Assembly (NCBI GenBank): GCA_015143295.1
Contig: JABCRI010000991.1
Location: 62,001 to 126,000 of the forward strand
Direction: 5' to 3'
Length of the DNA stretch: 64,000 bases
Source: Tetracentron sinense
Lineage: Eukaryota; Streptophyta; Magnoliopsida; Trochodendrales; Trochodendraceae
In this document: positions 1 through 10,880 of the stretch, piece after piece
How positions within the stretch are numbered: position 1 is the first letter of the stretch
How the letters are laid out: each line of letters begins with the position of its first letter
Program-made: the position numbers and the translations under genes
Notes under the pieces: generated by a model
Database searches by the model: none
What the model saw: the letters and a program-made list of their open reading frames with translations, nothing else
Told to the model about the DNA's origin: nothing

Positions 1-370
1 CTTTAAGTTTAATTGGGGCCATCCTATACGGTGCTCTAGAAACTGGAGCTGTGCCCGGAGCAAGCTCTATCGCGAACTCGATCTCCCGATCTAGAGGTAA
101 TCCAGGTAATTCCTCAAGAAACACATCCAGAAACTCACTCACAACTGCAATGGCTGAGGAGTTTGTTGTCTCTAGGTTTGCTAAGCTCAGAGCTGCGAGG
201 CGAGCAATATCTCTTTCCCCCAACCATCGAAAGTGAAATGGCTTAACTCCTTTCAGCTTGAAGTTCACAATCTTCTCGAAACATGCCACATGTCCGTGGT
301 GAGCCGACAGCCAATCCATGCCGAGTATGATATCGAAATCTAAGTCTTGGAAATCTAGAATGATGAGGTC
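1..370 (-). pseudogene. Element A pol fragment: end of protease to start of RT
   Basis: The minus-strand translation includes [19 protein letters not shown] and then a region matching the linker and N-terminal RT of elements B and E, ending with YRMAPIKLK at the window edge. The protease active-site part lies at 5757-5971, on the other side of solo LTR S1. Reading from 5757 into 370 (less the TSD) continues the same protein. Only about 120 codons are present, so catalytic RT residues are outside the window. This is a dead fragment. Confidence 0.85.
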
Positions 371-855
371 GGCCATGTAACGCCCCAAAATACCCCGTAG
401 GAGTTAGGATACTTTGTTGATGTGACTTGTACTTAAACTAACCTGCAAAGAGTATACAAGGCATGTATAATAGTGAACTAAAAATTTCTTTAGAATAAAT
501 GTAATTCCAAGTGTCAACATAAACAACGACTAACTAAAATACAATGATCACAAGGTGTCGCGACCCAAAACCCACCCTAAGAGTTAGAGTGAACTTTGGA
601 CGACTAATCATGGCTTACATGACTTGCTTGACAAACCAACCTGCAAAAACCCACAGAGCATATACAATAGAGGATATAAACAGCGGAAACACACTCTAAC
701 ATAGCACAGCGGAAGTCTAAACAAACCTCTATGTATATACGAATAAAAGTTTACACAAAAGGAATCCAAAAGAAAGTGCGGACAGACCCGCCAAAATACA
801 TGGATATAATCACTCATGCTCACCCACAGCTAATCCACTCAGAATCTAACACCAC

Positions 856-975
856 CTATTGATAACCCTCTACGGGAGGTTCTTCAAAAGGCTCCTCGAC
901 GTACTCCTCTTCCACCCATGGACCAGGAGCACAAACATCAAATGGGGCAGTAGCTCCCTCAGAACCTGTCGACAT
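856..975 (-). CDS. Short acidic ORF in LTR S2 (39 aa)
   Basis: ATG at 975-973 to TAG at 858-856. It follows the conserved GCTGAG block directly and shares the MSxG start, an APFDxC-like part and PWVEEEYVEE with the short ORFs in other LTRs of this window. The C-terminal part (EEPPVEGYQ) differs from the WPYLDYC ending in B and E. No known function or family was recognised. It is listed because reading frame and acidic core persist across diverged LTRs; it may still be non-coding. Confidence 0.4.
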   Translation of the reverse strand: MSTGSEGATAPFDVCAPGPWVEEEYVEEPFEEPPVEGYQ

Positions 976-1354
976 AAGAAGTACGGCTGAGCATGGAATA
1001 CTCAGCGGGTACTAAATACTAACCAACAGTCATAGTATACAGATAGCATACATAGAGTAGGAAGCAAGTTGCATATATAGAACAGGAATAATTTATATCA
1101 TACAAGGAAGTAAAGCAATTTATAATCATGGTTGTATTTCGTAGAAAGCCGATAAAACCTCTTGAAAACATCGTGCACTTGACTTGGCTTGAAATATCTT
1201 TTCGTACTTGAAAGCTTGTTGTGTTTGTCTCACTTGATCTTGTCGAGCGTGTCGTACGTGTCATGTCATGCATGTCATGCGTGCTTGCTTGTGATCATGT
1301 AACTTGTGAGATACACTTGTGAGATATCCTTGTGAGATGCGCTTGAGAGATGCC

Positions 1355-1500
1355 TTGAGAGGGAAGGGAGACCCTTCTTTATGCAATGCACTTGCGAGGG
1401 AAGGGAGACCCTTCTTCATGATATGTATGTACTTGCGAGGGAAGGGAGGCACTTCTTCATGATATGCACTTGTGAGTGAGGGGAGACCCCTCGTGGAATG
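1355..1500 (-). repeat. Tandem hairpin units in LTR S2
   Basis: Three to four units of roughly 40-60 bp contain GAAGGGAGACCCTTC, a 6-bp stem with an AGA loop. The last unit reads GAGGGGAGACCCCTC, so both arms changed together. Equivalent units occur in S3 (12853-13175). A second conserved hairpin with arms CATATC/GGATATG and outer GAGGT/ACCTC follows at 1527-1560. Confidence 0.7.
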
Positions 1501-2408
1501 TTGGATCTTGTTTTCTTGTGAAAAGCGAGGTAAAACATATCGTAGGATATGTCCCACCTCTAACCATGTTCTTGAAAACCTCGATAAATCATGTCATGCA
1601 TGCCGTGCTCGTGGGAACCGTGTACATGCATTTAAATTTAAATATGACATTTGGGTAATTTCACAACACATATAACATCAATGATTGAGCAATGTAATAT
1701 TCATATCATTTAGGGAAAACAAGAAAAACATACTATCATAGGCCCTAGCAATATCCATAATTTATTAGGCATGCATTTCCCAATTTACAACTCACTTTAT
1801 TCACCTTGGCATTTCATCAAACATGGTGTGTTCATTATTCACCATTCTTTTAAACCTAAATCATGCTTTTCTAGGTGGGTTATGCTCACATCACACTTGT
1901 ATGTTCATTATTAGTACAATGCCCTTTCCCATTCATTCATCACATCATCCACACGGCATCCATTCGCCAACATCCACCTCCATTCACCATTCATACCACC
2001 AATCTCATAACACATATATAAGTGAAGGAAAATGAGAAGAAACAAAGGAAAAGAGAAGCTATAACTAGGAGGGTAGCAAAAGGTACCGACCTTGATCAAG
2101 TGAGGAAGAAATCCCCTTCCAAAAACAACCGTGAGTTGCTGCCCTAGCTTGAGGAGATGCTCCTCACGAGTTTGTGCCTTGATCTTGAAGAAAAATAGGC
2201 TTGAGTGGAGTGTGGGTTCACGAACCCCTTGATTTCTCTCCAAAATGGAAACCCTAGGTTGGAATCGCCTTCTCCCCTTTCTCCTATTCTCTCAAACTCT
2301 CTAAGTGTTGAATGATGCCCTAAAGGCTCGGGTTAAACTCTTAAGGTAAGAGTGAACCGACCAAAAGACCATAATACCCTTACTGAAATTTCTGTAAAAA
2401 TACGAGTA

Positions 2409-2925
2409 CTGAACACGTTGAGCTATGAATAGTGTCGAACACGTTGTGCTGTGAACAGTGCCGAACACGTTGGGCTGTGAACAGTGTTGAACACGTTGTG
2501 CTGTGAACAGTGCCGAACACGTTGTGCTGTGAACAGTGCCAAACACGTTGTGCTGTGAATAGTGCTGAACACGTTGTGCTGTGAACAGTGCTGAACACGT
2601 TGTGCTGTGAACAGTGCTGAACACGTTGTGCTGTGAACAGTGCCAAACACGTTGTCACGTTGTGTTGTGCATTGTGCTGAGCTCGTTGTCCGTTGTCTTA
2701 TGTACAACGTACCCGTTGTGAGCTGTAAAATGTACTCGTTGTTTGCTGTACAACGTACACGTTGTCTGCTGCACGACGTACCCGTTGTCTGTTGCACAAC
2801 GGATGCACAACGTACACGTTGTGAGCTGTACAACGTACTCGTTGTTTGCTGTACAACGTACACGTTGTCTGCTGCACGACGTACCCGTTGTCTATTGCAC
2901 AACGGATGCACAACGCACACGTTAT
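2409..2925 (-). repeat. U3 array in LTR S2: 26-bp units, then ACGTTGT/ACAACGT repeats
   Basis: About ten copies of a 26-bp unit built on AACACGTTGTGCTGTGAA run from 2409 to 2655. They are followed to 2925 by irregular repeats alternating ACGTTGT and ACAACGT, which can pair with each other. The long open frames across this stretch are repeat artefacts. The same array type is in both LTRs of element E. It sits at the place where other LTRs carry GATCGATC palindromes. Confidence 0.8.
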
Positions 2926-3751
2926 CAGAGCTAGAGCTACGTCCTTAGTGCCTTCCGAGCTAGGTCCTTAGTGCCTTCCGAGCTACGATTGCCTGCAGGT
3001 CCAGACTGTTTTGGCCATATCTTTTGACTCGTTCGTCCGATTTTGACGATTTAACTTGCGTTGGGTTCGTACTTCGAAAAGGAACATTTCTAACTTCAAA
3101 ATTTCCAATTTCTTCCTTATTTATTAATTATACCTCTTTAAAGGCAAAATGGCAACGAAAGTGCCATGTATTAAGCTTGAAAAAGTCTGGGGCTCTACAC
3201 AAGGGGTACAATTTCTTAAGTTATCCACTCAAGCTCATATGAAACATCCCCAAAAGAAAATCCCAAAATACACGTCTCTCTCTCGCTCATTTCAACCCTA
3301 TGGCCACAGGCCAGCCCCTAACATCTAGCTAACCATCCGAATAACCTCCTGCTCTCCCTGAGCTACCTGGATCCAAGGAACCCGAGTCCATATCTCATAT
3401 AGTGTAACTGTCGACATAAAAGTACGGCTGAGTATCGAATACTCAGCGAGTACAAGCTACTAGCTAACAATAGTAATAATGATAATATAACATTCATAGT
3501 ACAGATCATCATTATATCCATGTATACAAAATTAGAGTGCGGAAGCAAGAACAAATAGCAAGTATAATCTTGAACATCATTTTTAAACTCGTACCTTAGG
3601 TTCATGCTTTAACTAAAACATCTTTCACTTACCTTGTGATTCTTGAAATTTACACTTTACATCTTATGCTTCTCATGGGTTCCTTACATGTCTTATGAGA
3701 TTATTCTTGTCTTGTGAAAATCATACATGTCTGCTTGTTTACTTGCTTGAA

Positions 3752-4265
3752 TGGGAACAGATGATAATGCCCGTACTTGGCCTTAGTACATTATCACCCT
3801 TCCATATTTTTGTATTCTTGCTTGGAGACAGATACTAGTATCTGTACCCAGTCTTAGTAAACTAATATCCTCTCATACTTGTTGGAAACAGATGTTAATG
3901 CTCGTACCTGGTCTTAGTACATTAACACCCTTTCATGCTTGTCATTTTACTTGGAGACAAATACTAGTACCCGTACTTTGTCTTAGTATACCAGCATCCT
4001 CTCATACTTGTTGGGGAACAAATGTTAGTGCCCGTACCTGGTCTTAGTATACTAACATCCTTTCATATTTCTTGATTCTTGCTTGTCATGTTTTCTTGTG
4101 AGCCAGGTATGACATATCCTAGGGATATGCCCTACCCTTGACATTCATGCTTGTTTAACTTGTGAGCTAGGTATGACATATCCTAAGGATATACCCTACC
4201 CTTGACATTCATGTTTGTGTACTTGTGAGCCAGGTATGACATATCCTAGGGATATGCCCTACCCT
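3752..4265 (-). repeat. Hairpin repeat array in LTR S1
   Basis: Five units of about 60-75 bp each have short inverted arms, for example TGTTAATG/CATTAACA and ATGTTAGT/ACTAACAT, around a common loop containing CCTGGTCTTAG. Three further units (4105-4262) contain CATATCC TAG GGATATG inside GGTA/TACC arms. The same two repeat types are in the 3' LTR of element D. Confidence 0.75.
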
Positions 4266-5312
4266 TACGTTCATGCTTGTTTAACAATTCACATTTCTTA
4301 TTCTTGGTTTTTCTTTTCATATTCTTGAACATAAAAACTAGATTCATGCATGCATGTGTACTTGTGTGTGACCCTTGGTGAGATCATGTTGACATGAGAA
4401 AATAAAGCATAATGTAGTATTTCAATTTCTACAATGATCATGTGAGAATTTAGGCAACATGTAAAGCATTTAATCAATTTTAGGCACTTGATAGACATTG
4501 GAAATTTCACAAGGCTTAGATCATTTATTTTTACTAAAATTTTGGGGAAAAGCTCTTAGTTCATGTCTCATGGTTTTAGTCTCACATTCTACCCAAGCAT
4601 TACATCAAACACCTTACATGCAATATCGTTTTAACCCTTTGCATATGTTTCCCTAACCTTAGATTCCCAACCCATTCATGCATTCTATCAAACATGCGGT
4701 ATTTAACCTTTTTACCTTCATTTATTTTGTATTTTCTCATTCAAGCATTTCGTCAAACACATGGGGTGTGTTCATTATGAGTAAAGTGCCCCTCCACCAT
4801 TTTCTATCATAACACACATCACAACCAAGGGCATCCAATCGCCTCAACCCATTCACATCCCACACATCCCCATTCAATCCATTTATCTTGTTCATTTTAG
4901 GAAAAATGACATATTTCAACCAAAAAGGAAAAATGGGGGAGATTCAATACACATTCACTTAAGAAATCCTAGGTTATTACCAAAGTAGTTAGTAGAGTGT
5001 ACTAACCTTGAGACAAAAGAAGAAACCCTTGAGAATGCTGTGGAAGAGTGCTGCCCTAGCTTGGAAAAGAACTCCACACGAGCTTTGCCTTGGATTTGAA
5101 GAATTCAAGCCTTTGGAGTGATCTTGGGTCTTCAAAACCCTTGATTTGCTTCAAGATAATGCCCTAGGGTTTAAAACCCCTTTCTACTCTCTCCCTCTCT
5201 CTCACAATACTCTAAGTGTTATGAATGAGGACCCAAGGCTCATGCAAGCCTTTATAGGCAAGGGTGAAATGCCCAAATGATGAAAAATCCCTTAATGAAA
5301 TTTTTGCAAAAC

Positions 5313-5535
5313 GTGATAGACCGATCGATTGGTGATTAATACCAAGCGATCGGTCGCCTACCGAACGACCGGTGGTTATGACCGAGCGATCGATCACCAA
5401 CCGAGCGATCGGTGTTTTCGATCGGTTGAAAACACCCTCTCTGGAAATTTTTCCCATACAAATTAGTGCATCAGTTGATAGATACCGATCGATTGGTAGT
5501 GGACCGATTGATCGCTACTTTGGACCGAGCGATCT
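5313..5535 (-). repeat. U3 palindrome array in LTR S1 (CCGATCGATCGG type)
   Basis: Repeated variants of ACCGATCGATCGGT and ACCGAGCGATCGGT occur at irregular spacing, split by a conserved stretch with CTCTGGAAATTTTTCCCATA. The array is shortly inside the U3 end of the LTR, where an enhancer would be expected. Function is unknown. Confidence 0.75.
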
Positions 5536-5756
5536 ATTATCTGCAATTTTGACACATTATACTATTTCGGCCATAACTTTTGCCTCGTTCGTCGGATTTT
5601 GACGATTCAACTTGCGTTGGATTCGTCTTTCGAAAATGAACATTTCTGGCATTCAGAATCTTTAAATTCTTCTTTATTTATTAATTATACAACGTGGAAG
5701 GCCAATTGGCTACTAGAACACTGTTCATTAGGTACACAAAGTTTCGGGGTGCTACA

Positions 5757-5971
5757 GGCCAATAATTCATTCTGTCCCACTTGGACTACACAATCCCTGT
5801 ATATCCAGTCTATGTCTACCGACTTGCCGAGCGGGGTGGAGATGGTTAATTCATGCTTTAACTGACTAGACTTGGATGGGAATCCCTTCGCAAAGCTAGG
5901 TGATACAAAGGAATGAGTGGATTCTGTGTCGACCAACACTCGAGTCAGGCATTCATTCACTAATAAGGCAC
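5757..5971 (-). pseudogene. Element A protease fragment
   Basis: Translates to [20 protein letters not shown]..., matching the protease start of B and E ([11 protein letters not shown]). The catalytic DTG triad reads DTE here, so the protease would be inactive. The fragment ends at the S1 insertion. It is preceded by an acceptor-like CACAG and would join gag through removal of 5972-6106. Confidence 0.8.
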
Positions 5972-6106
5972 CTGTGTGATTAACTAATTCACGTCAATTG
6001 ATTTCACGCAAGAATACATAAGTATAGGTAGCATGTTATACACATAGGCAATCACATCACATAATAGCAGCCAATTACAACTCAAAACGTTAGCATTATA
6101 GCGTAC
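5972..6106 (-). other. Putative gag-pol intron of element A (135 bp)
   Basis: On the minus strand the donor is CAAG|GTACGC (intron starts at 6106) and the acceptor is CACAG|G (intron ends at 5972). Joining the flanks gives the codons for QGALLVNEC with no frame break, as in elements B (141 bp) and E (136 bp). Splicing is inferred, not shown. Confidence 0.6.
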
Positions 6107-7298
6107 CTTGCTTGACATCGTTAGATGCTTGTACGTCCCATTCTGACAAGGCAAAGACCTGACCCTAGTTTGCCTTGCGAGGTGGTGGAGTGGACTATGT
6201 GGGCCATGAGGACCTAGATGTGGAAGCCTGTGAGGTCTGTCTAACTGGGGGCCTACTTCCCTGTGGCTGACCGGCTGCAAGCTGCCTACGAGGGCAATCC
6301 CTGACCATGTGATTCACATCTCCACAGTGAAAACAACCGCCTGAAATTTTTTGACATTCTCCGATCCTGTGTCTCCGGCTACAATAGGAACACTCCTCAA
6401 ATGTCGATGAGGATGTAGGTGGGACATATCGGGTGGCCTGCAAAAAAGTGGGACGAGGTACCAGTGTAGTAGTAAACTGAGATGCTTGTGATCCCAAGGG
6501 AGGCCTCTATGACTGAATCAGCCTGGATGCCTGATATGGGGCTGTCCTAGCCCTCTTCTCCACCAACCCCGAACTACTAGGTTGGCCTCGAGTCATATCT
6601 CTCCTCTTGAAGAATTCTTCTGAATTCCTCTTAGTTTGCTTCGTCTTGCTCACAACCTCTCCCCAAGTGTCCACCTGGAACATCGAGACCCTGTCTCTAA
6701 TCGAGGGTTTCAATCCCTACTCAAATTTTCTGACCCGCATATGCTCAGATGCAATCAGGTGAGGTACGAATCTCGAAAACTCTACAAAGGTAGCCTCATA
6801 ATTGACCACAATCAACTCTCCTTGCTCAAGAGTCATGAATTGGATCTCTTTCTGTTCTCTGACCGCCGCCAGAAAATACTGCTTATAGAAGATATCCAAA
6901 AAATCTGGCCATGTCCACGGCTCTCTTACCCTAGTGGACTCCCTCTGTCTCTGTGCGGCCCTCTACTAGTGCTTGGCCACATCTTCCATCACGAAGTTGG
7001 CCCAGTCCACTCTCTGTTCATCCAGTTGTATCACCCATGCTTCGGCGACCATGGGGTCAGTAGTACCGAAAAAGGTGGGAGGACGCAATCTCCTAAATGC
7101 TTCTAATCCTGAAGCATGGTGTGCCAGAGGTGGTAGAGGTGTAGAAGGAGTAACAGCAACCAGCCTTGCTGCTAACATAGCCAAAGTCTTGGCTATAGAC
7201 GCAAAAGCTTGAGCAAAATCGGGTTGCTCATCACCAAAAGGGGCATCACTTCCACTTCCCATCGTATTGTATCCGCGACCCCGAGCACCACGTCTTAT
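6107..7298 (-). pseudogene. Element A gag remnant
   Basis: Minus-strand pieces match the Gag of B and E: the basic N-terminus (RRGARGRGYNT), the capsid-type region (EAFRRLRPPTFFGTTDP; FMTLEQGELIV; KPSIRDRVSMF), and two zinc knuckles, CSYCSRRHRIGEC and CFHCGDVNHMVRDC. The expected ATG reads ATA, and stops break the frame at several points including about 6715 and 6900-6965. It cannot make a complete Gag. Confidence 0.8.
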
Positions 7299-7592
7299 GA
7301 TTAGATCCTGAGAATGACAATACCACATGAGTCTAACTTGGATACATATTTAGTAACAATTCTATAATCGCATAATATTTGGTAAGCATATAACAATTCA
7401 TTCAAGGCATACACACAACATGATAAGAATACAACTTGCGTTTCTAGTGTAGGACCCTCAATTCGGTTGGTATCCAACCGGTTATGGACTAAGACTAAGT
7501 CATTAGTCTATACTTCGAATACGACTCCTCTTTGTGACCTAAGACCTTGTTCAATCATGGTATCAGTTCTAAGTCACCCTAAGGACTCTAAT

Positions 7593-7610
7593 GCCTAGGC
7601 TTTGATACCA
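7593..7610 (-). other. Element A primer binding site
   Basis: Minus-strand TGGTATCAAAGCCTAGGC, next to the end of the 5' LTR after a 4-nt spacer. It resembles the initiator methionine tRNA site (TGGTATCAGAGC) of B and E with substitutions. Confidence 0.75.
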
Positions 7611-7614
7611 CTTT

Positions 7615-9868
7615 TGTCGCACCCCAAAATACCCCCTAGGAGTTAAGGGATACTTTAGGTGTGACTATACTTAACCTAGCAAACCATCCTGTAATGAACA
7701 AGGTATAACATGCTCTAATAGAAATATAATACAAAGTGCGGAAGCTAAACATGAGTGCGGAAGCGCAAACCAACTTTTCTTTTCTTCTATAACTTTAAGA
7801 AGTATTCTAAGTTTGTACAAATTACGACATGTAAAGGTGGACATGCCCACCTATCAAAAGACAAAAGCCATAATCCAACTCTATCTCGCTCAATAGCCAC
7901 CCCTGTGGGGCTAATGGTCTAAGTCCCTCCCTCCCTCCTGAGGCTCAACTATCGATTACTCATATGGTTCTTCCTCGTCGTAGTCCTCATCAACCTAAGG
8001 GCCCGGAGCACAAATGTCAAAAGGAACCCGTGTACATGCCGACATAAAAATACGGCTGAGCATGGAATACCCAGCAAGTACAAGCTCCTAGCTAACAATA
8101 GTAATAACGACGAAACATCAAATACAAGTGCTGGAAGGAATACAGTGCATAACCATTTAAAACATCATACATAAGCATTTATGAAATCATAATTCTCATG
8201 AAAACAAAAAACATGTCTGTGAGTCATCTTTATGAGTTTAAATAATTCTTATGAGCCAGAGGTTAGCACCCGCACCACCCTGGGCTACCAACCACCTTGA
8301 CAGTACAATGCTTTTGAGTCCTTTCTTATGAGCTAGAGGTTAACACCTACACAAACCTGGGCTACCAACCTCATTGATGGTACAATACTTTTGAGTCTTT
8401 TCTTACGAGCTAGAGGTTAGCACCCGTACAACCTAGGCTACCAACCTCCTTGACGTTACAATACTTTTGAGTCCTTTCTTATGAGCCAAAGATTAGCACC
8501 CGCACAACCTGGGCTACCAACCTCCTTGACGGTATAATACTTTTGAGTCATTTCTTATGAGCCAGAGGTTAGCACCCGCACAACCTAGGCTACTAACCTC
8601 CTTGACAGTACGTTTTCTTATGAGCAAGAGGCTAGCACCCTTAACCGGGGCTACCAACCTCCTTAACATTCCATTACTTATGAGCAAGAGGCTAGCACCC
8701 TTAATCGGGGCCACCAACCTCCTTGACATTCCCTTATACTTGTGTTTAGTGCATTGTGAGCATTATCTTGGCATGTGGATACTTTGAACACTATCATATA
8801 CCATTTCCAAAAGCATGAGGGATCTTAAATAGAACATACATATAAGCACGTTAATACTTTGATAACCTAGGGAGAATCCTTAAAATCATGTTTTCATTTC
8901 CTTAGTTTAGTCCTCATTCATGCAATTCATCAAACATATGATATGCAATAATTATTTTAACCTTTAACTTGTATTTTTCCAATCAAGTATTTCATGAAAC
9001 ACCTTGTGAATGAGCATTATGGATACATTGTCCTTCCATCTTTTCCATCACACAACAATCATCACATCCACATGGCATCCAAGCGCCTCCATCATCCATA
9101 TCCCATACATCCACAACCATTTAATTTATCTTGCTCCTTTAGGGTAATTTTATGCATATTAAGAAAAGGGAACACATAAGATCAACACACAAGCATGCTT
9201 AAAGGAAAAACCTAGGTTATTGCTAAGCTTGACTAGGAGGGTGTACTAACCTTCGAATTTGGAGAATAACTTGTGGGGAGATGAGATCCAGTCCTTGTGG
9301 AGAAGATCCTTGCTTGAAATGGGTCTTGATCAAAACCCTAGTTCTTCCCTTCTCTCCCTTCTCTAAATCTCCCAAATGTAAGCTTTAAGGGTTTATGAAA
9401 CCCTCACCTATGAGTTAGGGCTTTTATAGAAAAATGGGGTGATCAAAGACCCATTTACTCTTAATGAATTCTATAAAAATGCGAAAGACCGAGCGATTGG
9501 TGCTTATGACCAAGCGATCAGTGTTTTTGACATAGCGATCGGTTGAAAACACCCTCTCTGAAATTTTTCCCCACACAAAATTTTGGACCAGTTGACAGAT
9601 ACCGATCGATCGGTTTTGGACCGATCGATTGCTAATTTGGACCGAGCGATCGGTTTTAGACCAAGCAATCGCTAGCGATCGGTTTTAGATTAAGCGATCA
9701 CTAGCGATCGGTTTTCTGCAAATTTTCCAATTTTACCATTTCGGCCATAACTTTTGACTCGTTCGTCGGATTTTGACGATTCAACTTACGTTGGATTCAT
9801 CATTCTAAGGGAATCAATTGACTACGAGAACCCTATTCATTAGGTACGAAAAGTTTTGGGGCGCTACA
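7615..9868 (-). repeat. Element A 5' LTR
   Basis: Starts TGTCGCACCCC and ends GGCGCTACA on the plus strand; 2254 bp. It contains the conserved block near 8045-8075, a degraded short ORF (8045-7956; the PW codon is a stop), a tandem array at 8254-8740 and a U3 palindrome array at 9483-9717 (CCGATCGATCGG-like). It carries the same modules as the younger LTRs, so the architecture predates them. Confidence 0.85.
8254..8740 (-). repeat. Tandem array in element A LTR
   Basis: About six to seven units of 55-76 bp, each with GAGCCAGAGGTTAGCACCC and CTACCAACCTCCTTGAC. Arms like GAGGTTAG and CTACCAACCTC can pair with G-U wobbles. It is the same unit family as in B, N2 and E. Confidence 0.75.
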
Positions 9869-9975
9869 ATATGATTCCATCTATTGCAAGACCAGACCTA
9901 CCCTTGGACCATCAGCACTCATCTTCAAACTCGTCTACAACATTTTCATCCACTCTACTAGCCACTAGTAAATCA
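9869..9975. other. Short host segment between elements A and C
   Basis: About 107 bp of non-repeat sequence resumes at 27917, after element C. Its last 5 bases (aatca, 9971-9975) are the duplicated target of C. No gene was recognised across the rejoined flanks. Confidence 0.7.
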
Positions 9976-10477
9976 TGTTGGACATTATGCCCAAAAAAGT
10001 CATTTAGATTGTAAGATTCTTATTGATTAGATTAATAGAGACATCTTCTTTATCTATTGTGAATTCAATATGAGAAATTGAACATGATCATGAGATGATC
10101 TATATGATATGAGATATCAACAAAGGTACATAGGATATATTGTAGGAAAGCTATGTGATGAGACTATCACAGGCAGATATAGCTTTCCAGTTCCTTATAC
10201 CTTATATAGTCACAACTATGGGTGAAACTGGGCACTTCACTTATATGGCTGCCACAATGCTAAGATGTTCTCAATAGTTGAGATATAATTTTATCTGAAG
10301 CTCTTGTAGTAGAGACTACACATTAGCATATGGGTGCTTAAATGTACACTGACTGATTGCATGCAATGAGAGACCTCTTGCATAAACATACTATCAGATA
10401 GTTGGTCTCTTATTCACATTGCACAGTTTTGATGATCCTTAGATTTGATGAGTTCATTTATAACTGAGCAGTGATCT
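9976..10477 (+). repeat. Element C 5' LTR, first part
   Basis: Collinear with 25663-26167 in the 3' LTR. It ends in gatct (10473-10477), the target duplicated by element B. Confidence 0.85.
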
Positions 10478-10689
10478 TGTAGCACCCCGGACTTTTCATC
10501 TTTAATTAATGGCACTCTCGTAGCTAATTGGCCGTTTCGTAGTGTAATTAATAAATAAGGGAGAAATCGGAAATTCTGAAATTTCAGAAATGTTCGTTTT
10601 CAAAAGACGGATCCAACGCAAGTTGAATCGTCGAAATCCGACGAGCGAGTCAAAAGATATGGTCAAAACAGTCCAGACATACAGAGCAC

Positions 10690-10880
10690 CGATCGCTCGG
10701 TCCAGTCAGCGATCGATCGGTCCATAACCGATCGATCGGTAGCTATCGCACGGTCAGAAATTTTGTATGGGGAAATTTTCCAGAGAGTGAGTTTTTGACC
10801 GGTCGATCGGTCATAAACACCGATCGCTCAGTAGGCAACCGATCGATCGGTCATAACCACCGATCGCTCGGTCTTCGCGT
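10690..10880 (+). repeat. U3 palindrome array in element B 5' LTR
   Basis: Repeated ACCGATCGATCGGT and CCGATCGCTCGGT, seven to nine sites, split by a spacer with GGGGAAATTTTCCAGAGAG. The 3' LTR repeats it at 20472-20660. The location shortly inside the U3 end suggests a cis-regulatory array, but this is inference. Confidence 0.8.

Larger units (their letters stand above)
556..3199 (-). mobile_element. Solo LTR S2 nested in S1
   Basis: It begins TGTCGCGACCC and ends GGGGCTCTACA, and is flanked by a perfect 5-bp duplication caagg (551-555 and 3200-3204). It is 2644 bp, minus orientation, with no internal region. Its U5/R half resembles S3 at 12129-14484, whereas its U3 carries the 26-bp unit array also found in element E, so the LTR looks like a mosaic of two subfamilies. 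Confidence 0.9.
376..5756 (-). mobile_element. Solo LTR S1 (contains nested S2)
   Basis: The sequence begins TGTAACGCCCC and ends GGGTGCTACA on the plus strand, so its own orientation is minus. It is flanked by a perfect 5-bp duplication ggcca (371-375 and 5757-5761). No internal domain is present, so it is a solo LTR left by LTR-LTR recombination. Net length without nested S2 is about 2.73 kb. It contains a hairpin repeat array (3752-4265), a conserved GCTGAG-type block near 3430 and a U3 palindrome array (5313-5535). The short ORF starting near 3411 (MSTVTLYEIWT...) is diverged from the family peptide. Confidence 0.9.
1..9868 (-). mobile_element. Element A: old Ty3/gypsy (Tekay/Del-like) retrotransposon, cut by window edge
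   Basis: Read on the minus strand from its 5' LTR (7615-9868), this element has a primer binding site, a degraded gag, a putative intron, a protease region and the start of reverse transcriptase, which runs off the left edge. Pol is interrupted between 371 and 5761 by solo LTR S1. Gag has several stops, and its start codon is changed (the position matching ATG in the related copies reads ATA). It is the most decayed of the gypsy copies and therefore probably the oldest here. The 5 bases next to the LTR, at 9869-9873 (atatg), should recur beyond the left edge if this is a full insertion. Confidence 0.85.

Noticed and set aside
2301-2920. Long overlapping ORFs on the minus strand
   Set aside because: They cross a 26-bp tandem array and translate into a repeated peptide; the same happens at 54546-55048 and 63405-63870. 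They are low-complexity artefacts.
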